From assembly GCA_031255425.1 (NCBI GenBank), contig JAIRSN010000119.1:1-6527 (forward strand): DNA of 6,527 bases, written 5' to 3'. Origin of the DNA: Dysgonamonadaceae bacterium. Its GTDB lineage: Bacteria > Bacteroidota > Bacteroidia > Bacteroidales > Azobacteroidaceae. Position numbers and translations under genes: made by a program. A model generated the notes under the pieces. It saw nothing but the letters and a program-made list of their open reading frames with translations, was not told the origin of the DNA and did no database searches. Each line of letters begins with the position of its first letter. Position 1 is the first letter of the stretch. Shown here piece after piece: positions 1 to 6,527 of the stretch.

Positions 1-63
1 TTTTTATTTCTATTTTTTTCTTTTAAATGTACAGTATTTTAAACAAATTAAATTTTTAAATGT

Positions 64-732
64 ATGAGTCAAACAGATTACATTCCGCACAAAGGAGTAG
101 ACTTTTATTTATGGGCAAACAACTTTATCGTTACGTTGGCTAAAATCGTCGAACGGGTAGAATTTCCCTACCCCGTTTATCAACAATTAGTCGCCTTAAC
201 CGATGATTATAAAGCAAAATACACGGTAGCCGAAGCACCTGAGACGCGCACAAAAGCCATTGTACGTGAAAAAAATGAGGCAGCGAAGATGCTCGAAGCC
301 ACCTTGAGGCAATCCATACGGGAATACCTGACGCACAATCACTTGCTGACTAACGCCGACCGCGACAACTTGGGATTGCCGGTCTATAAAAGCAGCCGCA
401 CGCCGTCGCCCATTGCCGAAAAATCGCCCGACGTAGAACTCGATACCTCTATCATTGGTCGTGTCACCTTCCAATTCTACGACAGAAACGGCTGGAACAG
501 AAGGAAAAAACCGGTCGGTCAACACGGCGCCGAAATAGCCTGGGTGCTTGCCGATGCGCCCCCCATCCGATGGGAGGAGTTGATTCACCGGCAAACCGAC
601 ACAAGAAGCCCGATCACGCTGGTGTTCGAAAACGACCGCCGGGGCAAAGCCATCTATTTTGCCTTTCGATGGGTAAACACGCGGGGCGAAAAAGGTCCGT
701 GGTCGGAAATCGAAAGCGCCATCATCCCCTGA
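64..732 (+). CDS. Uncharacterised 222-aa protein with a possible Fn3-like C-terminal domain
   Basis: I do not recognise a characterised homologue. The protein has no signal peptide and no membrane segment, so it is probably cytoplasmic. Residues 1 to about 120 look mostly helical, with an aromatic-rich start (DYIPHKGVDFYLWANNF, 5-21) followed by charged helices. Residues from about 127 to 222 alternate hydrophobic and polar residues like a beta-sandwich, and end in RWVNTRGEKGPWSE (202-215) and AIIP at the C-terminus. From memory, this layout and ending recur in hypothetical proteins of Bacteroidota and some other bacteria; that is recollection, not a search. The ATG at 64 is chosen because the protein opens with the DYIP segment and has an A/T-rich leader. 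An ATG at 60 is in another frame and soon closes. No -7 box is convincing in the 63 bases upstream, so the promoter may lie outside the window. Coding is confident; function is unknown. Confidence 0.8.
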   Translation: MSQTDYIPHKGVDFYLWANNFIVTLAKIVERVEFPYPVYQQLVALTDDYKAKYTVAEAPETRTKAIVREKNEAAKMLEATLRQSIREYLTHNHLLTNADRDNLGLPVYKSSRTPSPIAEKSPDVELDTSIIGRVTFQFYDRNGWNRRKKPVGQHGAEIAWVLADAPPIRWEELIHRQTDTRSPITLVFENDRRGKAIYFAFRWVNTRGEKGPWSEIESAIIP

Positions 733-805
733 TCCAAGTATTTGCGTGTGCTTCGAAAGGGATTTTTCCGCCTTTCCGCAGCGCGCGTACGGATGCGCAA
801 CCGTC

Positions 806-823
806 GCCGGGACATCGCCCGGC
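806..823. repeat. Perfect inverted repeat just upstream of the hisS promoter
   Basis: GCCGGG at 806-811 and CCCGGC at 818-823 are perfect 6-bp arms around the 6-base loop ACATCG. The repeat ends three bases before the putative -33 element of hisS. It could be a weak terminator for the gene ending at 732, but what follows (AGGTTTGCCC) is not a T-tract, so a DNA operator or a chance G/C palindrome is equally possible. Confidence 0.45.
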
Positions 824-826
824 AGG

Positions 827-858
827 TTTGCCCTTTCCAACTAAAAAAGATAACTTTG
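827..858 (+). promoter_or_regulatory. Bacteroidota-type promoter of hisS
   Basis: TTTG at 827-830 and TAACTTTG at 851-858 match the Bacteroidota -33 (TTTG) and -7 (TAnnTTTG) consensus with a 20-bp spacer. The predicted transcript starts near 863-867, leaving a leader of roughly 30-35 bases before the ATG at 898. This position decides the hisS start, because any in-frame start upstream of about 865 would not be on this transcript. Confidence 0.7.
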
Positions 859-897
859 CCGGAAAATTCAATACAAAAAGACAAAAAACGCAAAAAC

Positions 898-2259
898 ATG
901 CAAAAACCCTCCATACCCAAAGGCACGCGCGATTTTTCGCCCGCCGAAATGACGAAGCGCAACTATATATTTGATACCATTCGCGCCGTTTTCCATCTCT
1001 ATGGATACAAACAGATCGAAACGCCCGCCATGGAAAACCTGTCGACTCTCACGGGAAAATACGGCGACGAAGGCGACAAATTGCTCTTTAAGATACTCAA
1101 TTCCGGCGACTTCCTCAGCGCCGTAAACCCGGACGAATGGTCCGGCGGCAACCCCGCACGGCTGGCGGGAAAAATCTGCGAAAAGGGACTCCGCTACGAC
1201 CTCACCGTTCCCTTCGCCCGCTTCGTCGCCATGCACCGCAACGAAATCACCTTCCCCTTCAAACGCTTCCAGATACAACCCGTCTGGCGCGCCGACCGTC
1301 CGCAGAAGGGGCGGTACCGCGAATTTTTCCAGTGCGACGCCGACGTCGTCGGTTCGGATTCGCTGCTCAACGAGGTGGAACTGATCCAGATAGCCGACGA
1401 GGTTTACCGGCGGTTCGGGATTGCCGTGCGCATCAAAATTAACAACCGCAAAATACTCACCGGCATCGCCGAAACCATTGGCGCCGCCGCCCACCTGACC
1501 GATATAACCGTCGCTATCGACAAATTGGACAAGATCGGCGCGGAAAAAGTGCAGGAAGAACTGCTCCAAAAAGGCATCCCCGCGGACGCCGTCCGCAAGC
1601 TCTTCGAATTCATCCGCCTGCCGGGGAGCAACCGCGACAAAATCAACCGGTTACGAAGCCTTTTCAGCGTTTCCGCCTGCGGGACAAAGGGGGTCGAAGA
1701 AATCGAAACCGTCCTGCAAAAGATTGCCAACGTGAAGATAACCAATCCCTTGGAATTGGACCTGACGCTCGCCCGCGGACTGAACTATTACACGGGGGCG
1801 ATTTTCGAAGTCCAGGCGGCGGATGTCGCCATCGGGAGCCTCACCGGCGGCGGACGTTATGATAATTTGACAGGCATTTTCGGAATGCCGGAAGTGTCCG
1901 GGGTCGGCATTTCGTTCGGCGCCGACCGTATTTTCGACGTCCTGAATCAACTGAACCTCTATCCGGAAGCCGCCGCCCGCCGCACTAACGTACTGTTTAT
2001 CAATTTCGGAGAAAAGGAAGCGGACTACATCCTTCCCCTCCTGGCGGAATTGAGAAACGCCGGAATCAGCGCCGAAATTTACCCGGACAGCGACAAATTC
2101 AACAAGCAGATGGCTTACGCCAAAGACCATCAAATCCCCTACCTGGTAAAGATTGAAGCCGCTGACAGGCAAACGGATACCGCGCGGGTGAAAAATCTCG
2201 TCACCGGCGAACAGGAAACGGTTCCGGTCGGCGATTTGGTAAAGGCGATTCGATTTTGA
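898..2259 (+). CDS. hisS: Histidyl-tRNA synthetase (HisRS), class II
   Basis: HisRS charges tRNA-His with histidine in the cytoplasm, using ATP through a histidyl-adenylate. The 453-aa product opens with [12 protein letters not shown], the usual HisRS N-terminus. Class II motif 2 lies at about 121-148 ([15 protein letters not shown], then [10 protein letters not shown]). The histidine-A motif is ARGLNYYTG at 292-300, with R293 matching the catalytic arginine (R259 in E. coli); N replaces the D of E. coli RGLDYY, which I believe is usual in this phylum. A glycine-rich [12 protein letters not shown] follows at 313-324 and motif 3, [10 protein letters not shown], at 335-344. The anticodon-binding domain runs from about 362 to the end. 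The segment near 55-95 ([20 protein letters not shown] onward) is longer than in E. coli. The frame stays open upstream to a TTG at 742, but that extension is arginine/lysine-rich, contains the promoter at 827-858 and precedes the conserved N-terminus, so the ATG at 898 is preferred. No terminator is seen before groES. Confidence 0.97.
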   Translation: MQKPSIPKGTRDFSPAEMTKRNYIFDTIRAVFHLYGYKQIETPAMENLSTLTGKYGDEGDKLLFKILNSGDFLSAVNPDEWSGGNPARLAGKICEKGLRYDLTVPFARFVAMHRNEITFPFKRFQIQPVWRADRPQKGRYREFFQCDADVVGSDSLLNEVELIQIADEVYRRFGIAVRIKINNRKILTGIAETIGAAAHLTDITVAIDKLDKIGAEKVQEELLQKGIPADAVRKLFEFIRLPGSNRDKINRLRSLFSVSACGTKGVEEIETVLQKIANVKITNPLELDLTLARGLNYYTGAIFEVQAADVAIGSLTGGGRYDNLTGIFGMPEVSGVGISFGADRIFDVLNQLNLYPEAAARRTNVLFINFGEKEADYILPLLAELRNAGISAEIYPDSDKFNKQMAYAKDHQIPYLVKIEAADRQTDTARVKNLVTGEQETVPVGDLVKAIRF

Positions 2260-2266
2260 GGACGTC

Positions 2267-2308
2267 TTTTGTCATTTTGTCAGATTTTTTTCCGGCATAA
2301 TTTTCGCT
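2267..2308 (+). promoter_or_regulatory. groES-groEL promoter region: tandem TTTTGTCA and a sigma-54-like element
   Basis: Two perfect adjacent copies of TTTTGTCA lie at 2267-2274 and 2275-2282. Downstream, 2292-2308 fits the sigma-54 -24/-12 pattern: GG at 2294-2295 and GC at 2306-2307 with exactly 10 bases between, GGCAT after the -24 position and T after GC. It departs from consensus at -26 (C for T) and -14 (C for T). Transcription would then start near 2319, giving a 43-base leader. The same DNA also allows a housekeeping reading: TTTG at 2276-2279, an 18-bp spacer, and TAATTTTC at 2298-2305 (one mismatch to TAnnTTTG). No CIRCE element (TTAGCACTC and its complement) is present. A promoter here is likely; which sigma factor uses it is unresolved. 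Confidence 0.55.
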
Positions 2309-2361
2309 ACAACAGAAACGAAAAATTATACAAATAAAAATAACAAATAAATTTTTTAATT

Positions 2362-2631
2362 ATGAACATTAAACCATTAGCAGACAGGGTGCTGGTAAAA
2401 CCGGCAGCCGCCGAAGAAAAGACAGTAGGAGGAATCATCATCCCCGATTCCGCCAAGGAAAAGCCGCTGAAAGGCGACGTAATCGCCGTCGGTAACGGCA
2501 CGAAAGACGAGCAAATGATCCTGAAAGCAGGCGACAAAGTGCTTTACGGTAAATATGCCGGCACCGAAATCGAGTTAGAAGGGGAACAGTATCTAATCAT
2601 GCGTCAATCAGACGTATTGGCGATTATCTAA
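2362..2631 (+). CDS. groES: Co-chaperonin GroES (Hsp10)
   Basis: GroES forms the seven-subunit lid that caps the GroEL ring in the cytoplasm and encloses substrate proteins during ATP-driven folding. The 89-aa product is slightly shorter than E. coli GroES (97 aa). It starts [14 protein letters not shown], the usual N-terminal strand. The mobile loop that contacts GroEL includes GGIIIPDSA at 23-31, where GGIII matches the GGIVL of E. coli. The core continues with [10 protein letters not shown] and [10 protein letters not shown], and it ends [10 protein letters not shown]. The leader is A/T-rich with no Shine-Dalgarno sequence. It is the first gene of the groES-groEL operon and lies 102 bases after hisS, behind its own promoter region, so it is probably heat-shock regulated separately from hisS. 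Confidence 0.98.
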   Translation: MNIKPLADRVLVKPAAAEEKTVGGIIIPDSAKEKPLKGDVIAVGNGTKDEQMILKAGDKVLYGKYAGTEIELEGEQYLIMRQSDVLAII

Positions 2632-2641
2632 AACGGAAAAC

Positions 2642-2663
2642 CACGGCGCGGAAACGCATCGTG
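2642..2663 (+). other. Predicted RNA hairpin at the 5' side of the groES-groEL spacer
   Basis: CACG (2642-2645) plus GCG (2646-2648) pair with CGC (2655-2657) plus CGTG (2660-2663), giving 7 pairs around the loop CGGAAA, with AT at 2658-2659 bulged. It starts 11 bases after the groES stop and has no T-tract, so it is not a standard terminator. A role in mRNA processing or in protecting the groES end is possible; chance is not excluded. Confidence 0.35.
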
Positions 2664-2710
2664 ATACAACGAAAAAAAGAAAAATAACAATTAAAGAAGC
2701 AGTAAAACAT

Positions 2711-4392
<1,682 letters not shown>

Positions 4393-4410
4393 TAGCCTGA
4401 AAATGAAGAG

Positions 4411-4440
4411 AGGGTACTCGCAAAAGAGTACCCTTTTTTT
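4411..4440 (+). terminator. Rho-independent terminator of the groES-groEL operon
   Basis: AGGGTACTC (4411-4419) and GAGTACCCT (4426-4434) are perfect 9-bp arms around the loop GCAAAA, and the T-run continues to 4440. It starts 19 bases after the groEL stop, so it ends the chaperonin transcript and separates it from metA. Confidence 0.95.
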
Positions 4441-4510
4441 GTGCTTATACGCCGGCAACGCCGCTTCCCGGCACCTTTCTGCGCCGGATCCGCCCCGCTT
4501 TCTCTCTTTC

Positions 4511-4546
4511 CGATTGTTCCGGTTATTTCGATTATTTCGATTACCT
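4511..4546 (+). repeat. Four tandem 9-bp units in the metA promoter
   Basis: The units CGATTGTTC, CGGTTATTT, CGATTATTT and CGATTACCT follow each other without gaps at 4511, 4520, 4529 and 4538. The two middle units differ at one base. The last unit runs into the -7 box of the metA promoter, and the array occupies the place where a -33 element would lie. Confidence 0.7.
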
Positions 4547-4549
4547 TTG
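4542..4549 (+). promoter_or_regulatory. Putative -7 box of the metA promoter
   Basis: TACCTTTG matches TAnnTTTG exactly and is followed by C, as at the hisS and 5659 promoters. No TTTG or TTG sits 17-21 bases upstream; the nearest TTG, at 4514-4516, is 25 bases away. The -33 contact may be weak or replaced by a factor bound to the 9-bp repeats. The predicted leader is about 40 bases, too short for a known SAM riboswitch. Confidence 0.6.
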
Positions 4550-4597
4550 CAAAATCAAACAAAAAATCCGAGATAACGAAACGATAATCCTGACAAA

Positions 4598-5536
4598 ATG
4601 CCGTTAAATATACCTCCCGATTTACCCGCCGTAGAATTACTCAAACAGGAGAATATCTTTGTGATGGACGCCTTGCGTGCCGCCCGGCAGGATATTCGCC
4701 CGCTGAAAGTAGCGCTGTTAAACCTGATGCCCCTCAAAATCAATACGGAGACGGACTTTGTTCGATTGCTGTCCAACAGTCCGTTGCAGGTAGAGGTGGA
4801 TTTCGTCAAGATGAAAGACCACCGGAGCAAAAACACTCCGCCGGAACATCTGGCGGCTTTCTACAAGACCTTCGAGGACATAAGCAAAGACTACTACGAC
4901 GGGATGATTATCACCGGAGCGCCGGTGGAACTGCTGGCGTTTCACGAAGTTACCTACTGGGCGGAGTTGCGGAATATTTTCGACTGGGCGGCAAAACATG
5001 TCACCTCCACGCTGTACATCTGTTGGGCAGCGCAAGCCGGGCTGTTCCATTTTCACGGCATACCGAAATATCCGTTGGAGAAGAAGATGTTCGGCGTGTT
5101 CAAACACACGGTCAACGGTGCCGGCACCGCCCTGACGCGGGGGTTCGACGATGCGTTTTATGTTCCGCACAGCCGGCACACGGAAATACGGAAGGACGAC
5201 CTGCTGAAAAAGCCGGCGTTGACCCTGATTTCCGAATCGGAAGAAGCCGGCGTGCATATCGTTTCGGCAAGGCACGGCCGCGAAATATTCATCACCGGAC
5301 ATTCGGAATATGCGCCGGAAGCCTTACACAACGAATACCGGCGCGATTTGAACAAAGGGCTTCCCATCGAAATCCCATCTAATTACTACATCGAAAACAA
5401 TCCCGAAAAAGGAATCACTGTGCAATGGCGCGCTCATGCACACCTGCTATTCAAAAACTGGCTTAACTACTATGTTTATCAGGCAACTCCGTTCGATCCG
5501 GGAGAGATCGGGCGCCTGGGCGATTTGAAAGAATAA
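4598..5536 (+). CDS. metA: MetA-family homoserine O-acyltransferase, predicted acetyl-CoA specific
   Basis: This cytoplasmic enzyme activates homoserine by O-acylation, the first committed step from homoserine to methionine. The 312-aa product aligns without gaps to E. coli numbering at every active-site position checked: K47 in LMPLKI, the nucleophile C142 in ICWAAQA, H235 and E237 in TGHSEYA, and R249 for homoserine binding. Residue 111 (GAPVELL) is glutamate. In work on Bacillus cereus and E. coli MetA, Glu111 favours acetyl-CoA and Gly111 favours succinyl-CoA, so this enzyme is inferred to make O-acetylhomoserine, even though automatic annotation usually calls the family homoserine O-succinyltransferase. 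The gene has its own promoter after the groEL terminator, a leader without a Shine-Dalgarno sequence, and no other methionine gene beside it. It appears intact. Family assignment is very secure; donor choice is an inference from one residue. Confidence 0.96.
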   Translation: MPLNIPPDLPAVELLKQENIFVMDALRAARQDIRPLKVALLNLMPLKINTETDFVRLLSNSPLQVEVDFVKMKDHRSKNTPPEHLAAFYKTFEDISKDYYDGMIITGAPVELLAFHEVTYWAELRNIFDWAAKHVTSTLYICWAAQAGLFHFHGIPKYPLEKKMFGVFKHTVNGAGTALTRGFDDAFYVPHSRHTEIRKDDLLKKPALTLISESEEAGVHIVSARHGREIFITGHSEYAPEALHNEYRRDLNKGLPIEIPSNYYIENNPEKGITVQWRAHAHLLFKNWLNYYVYQATPFDPGEIGRLGDLKE

Positions 5537-5591
5537 ACGTTTTTTTCCGCCTGGTATATTTGTCCATTGCATTTGGGAAATTTGTCATCCG

Positions 5592-5619
5592 TTGTTTTTG
5601 TTTTTTCACATTACATTTG
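5592..5619 (+). promoter_or_regulatory. Promoter of the secreted-protein gene
   Basis: TACATTTG at 5612-5619 matches TAnnTTTG, with TTG at 5592-5594 as a -33 element 17 bp upstream. The resulting leader is about 30 bases of A/T-rich sequence before the ATG at 5659. A second exact -7 match, TATATTTG at 5555-5562, lies further upstream without a good -33 element and may be a minor start or chance. Confidence 0.6.
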
Positions 5620-5658
5620 CCGTTGTAATTTATTAAACAATTAAAAAACAAATTCATC

Positions 5659-6342
5659 ATGAAAAAACAGTTACTTATTTCAGTTATTGCGCTTTTAGCA
5701 GTGTGTGGTGCAAATGCACAAACGACAACAACGATGTGGAATGTCTCCGATTTCGAAAACGGGGAATTTACCGAGACACGTGTTTTTGATGGTTTAACCG
5801 TTGTAGCAATCGACGGAGCGAGCGTTACTATTGAAGGAAATTCGAAAAAAATTGATGACTTTTCTTTCACCAAACGTCTGAAAACAGGCGGTGGCGGATT
5901 TGAAGACGGTGCATCGGATGTACTTCCTACAAAACGGTATTTGTCTTTCCCTGTATCGGGAAATGCCAAAATTACGGTGTACGCAATGTCTTCCAGCAGT
6001 TCGCAAGAGAGGCAAATGATCGTTTCCAACGGTACTCAAATTATCAACGAACCGACCGTAGGAGGTGCTTCTCTTGAAAAACACGAAATCAATTATGAGG
6101 GCGAGGCTACGACTATCTATTTGTATTCCAGAGCCAGCGGACTCAACTTCTACGCCGTTTCCCGCGAACAAGCCGGAACCGGTATTCCAACCGTTGAATC
6201 GAACAAAGCGGTAAAATCCGTCGACTATTTTAACGTAGTCGGACAACCGGTTGCCGCACAAGCGAAAGGTTTGGTTATTGCAAAAACAACTTATGAGGAC
6301 GGTACGGTAGCTACAAAGAAGGTTTATAGATTAGATAAATAA
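5659..6342 (+). CDS. Secreted protein with a beta-rich CBM-like module and C-terminal sorting-like module
   Basis: The 227-aa product begins with a signal peptide: MKK, a hydrophobic core to about residue 16, and a likely signal-peptidase I cleavage at ANA|Q (20/21). C16 follows LAV rather than a proper lipobox, so a lipoprotein is less likely. Residues about 26-170 are beta-rich, with TMWNVSDFENGEF (25-37), DGLTVVA (44-50), RLKTGGGG (73-80) and RYLSFPVSGNAKITVYAMSS (93-112). This resembles the non-catalytic beta-sandwich seen beside pectate lyases and pectinesterases, where I would expect glycan binding; no catalytic domain is present. The C-terminus (VDYFNVVGQPV, 188-198, then KGLVIAKTTYEDG, 203-215, and KKVYRL) resembles the terminal sorting/anchoring modules of exported Bacteroidota proteins, including type IX substrates. 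The gene is more A/T-rich than hisS or groEL, has its own promoter and is followed by a long hairpin. Secretion is confident; ligand and export route are inferred. Confidence 0.85.
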   Translation: MKKQLLISVIALLAVCGANAQTTTTMWNVSDFENGEFTETRVFDGLTVVAIDGASVTIEGNSKKIDDFSFTKRLKTGGGGFEDGASDVLPTKRYLSFPVSGNAKITVYAMSSSSSQERQMIVSNGTQIINEPTVGGASLEKHEINYEGEATTIYLYSRASGLNFYAVSREQAGTGIPTVESNKAVKSVDYFNVVGQPVAAQAKGLVIAKTTYEDGTVATKKVYRLDK

Positions 6343-6363
6343 GATTCGTACCAACCTCTTGCG

Positions 6364-6401
6364 AAAGACGATGGTTTCTTTTCAGAGAAACTGTCGTCTT
6401 T
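6364..6401 (+). terminator. Long hairpin, probable terminator after the secreted-protein gene
   Basis: AAAGACGA (6364-6371), TG and GTTTCT (6374-6379) pair with AGAAAC (6386-6391), TG and TCGTCTTT (6394-6401). That makes 16 pairs, two of them G-T wobbles, around a 6-base loop. The 3' arm ends in TTT and runs into AATT, so the T-tract is weak, but the position 21 bases after the stop fits a terminator. Confidence 0.7.
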
Positions 6402-6440
6402 AATTACCTCTAACAGAAAGCTAAATAAGTCCTTAAAATC

Positions 6441-6448
6441 TAATTTTG
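6441..6448 (+). promoter_or_regulatory. Putative -7 box for the gene starting at 6481
   Basis: TAATTTTG matches TAnnTTTG exactly and is followed by C. No clear TTTG lies 17-21 bases upstream. Its place between the hairpin at 6364-6401 and the ATG at 6481 suggests separate transcription of the last gene. Confidence 0.45.
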
Positions 6449-6480
6449 CTTTACGGCTAACAACTAATAATTATATATAT

Positions 6481-6527
6481 ATGAAAAACATTAAATTCGG
6501 AATAGCAGCGCTGATGCTGCTGGTGAT
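6481..6527 (+). CDS. Start of a second exported protein (cut by the window end)
   Basis: Only 15 complete codons are visible, reading MKNIKFGIAALMLLV. The lysine-containing start followed by an unbroken hydrophobic run is the beginning of a signal peptide, so the product is probably exported. The ATG follows an A/T-rich leader (TTATATATAT) of the kind seen at the other genes here, and a -7 box lies about 33 bases upstream. The family cannot be determined from this fragment. Confidence 0.6.
   Translation, partial: MKNIKFGIAALMLLV

Noticed and set aside
1..63. Promoter for the first gene
   Set aside because: The sequence is almost pure A/T with T-runs. No TAnnTTTG box or spaced -33 element stands out from the background.
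196..840. 214-codon open frame on the - strand opposite the first gene
   Set aside because: Composition is typical of an antisense shadow. The + strand frame has the better start, length and protein-like pattern.
868..1569. 233-codon open frame on the - strand opposite hisS
   Set aside because: Antisense shadow of a confidently identified gene; no recognisable domain and it covers the hisS start region.
4441..4510. G/C-rich stretch after the groEL terminator with GCCGG/CCGGC repeats
   Set aside because: Several short competing pairings exist (for example 4451-4455 with 4468-4472), but none is long or followed by a T-tract. No RNA gene or small coding frame is supported.
4550..4597. SAM riboswitch upstream of metA
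   Set aside because: The predicted leader is only about 40 bases and shows no multi-stem junction or pseudoknot that would fit a known SAM-sensing class.
5505..5547. Possible terminator at the end of metA
   Set aside because: ATCG and CGAT can pair around 5508-5525, but the stem is short and the T-run at 5540-5547 is separated from it by an A-rich gap, so no terminator is called.
5686..5709. Lipoprotein signal at Cys16 of the secreted protein
   Set aside because: The residue before Cys is Val rather than Gly, Ala or Ser, and a standard cleavage site ANA|Q follows four residues later.
5463..6029. 188-codon open frame on the - strand across the metA end and the next gene
   Set aside because: Runs across two real genes and a promoter, with no domain, signal or plausible leader.

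Overview
The window reads as ordinary chromosomal DNA of a member of the Bacteroidota, most likely the order Bacteroidales. Four things point there. Several gene starts follow a match to the Bacteroidota -7 promoter box TAnnTTTG. Start codons sit behind A/T-rich leaders with no Shine-Dalgarno sequence. The HisRS carries the RGLNYYTG variant of the histidine-A motif. A secreted protein near the right end has a C-terminal module of a type common on exported Bacteroidales proteins. Family or genus cannot be fixed from the sequence alone. All recognised genes are on the + strand.

Layout. Bases 64-732 encode an uncharacterised cytoplasmic protein with a helical N-terminal half and a possible fibronectin-III-like C-terminal half. 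Bases 898-2259 encode histidyl-tRNA synthetase (hisS); its own promoter lies at 827-858, so the start at 898 is preferred over a longer in-frame extension. Bases 2362-2631 and 2758-4392 encode the GroES/GroEL chaperonin pair. They are preceded by an unusual promoter region that can be read as a sigma-54-type -24/-12 element, and followed by a clear rho-independent terminator at 4411-4440. Bases 4598-5536 encode a MetA-family homoserine O-acyltransferase. Its active-site residues point to acetyl-CoA rather than succinyl-CoA as the acyl donor. Bases 5659-6342 encode a small secreted protein with a beta-rich, possibly carbohydrate-binding module and a C-terminal sorting-like module, followed by a long hairpin. 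At 6481 a second signal-peptide protein begins and runs off the window.

The genes look like independent neighbours rather than one pathway: translation (hisS), protein folding (groES-groEL), methionine synthesis (metA) and export/surface functions. Only groES-groEL is a clear operon. The others appear to have their own promoters. I saw no tRNA or rRNA, CRISPR array, insertion sequence, integrase or phage gene, and no gene-free stretch longer than about 205 bases.

No new multi-gene system is visible. The points most worth a second look are regulatory: the sigma-54-like groES promoter with its tandem 8-mers, two bulged hairpins between groES and groEL, four tandem 9-mers in the metA promoter, and the acetyl-specific signature in MetA.
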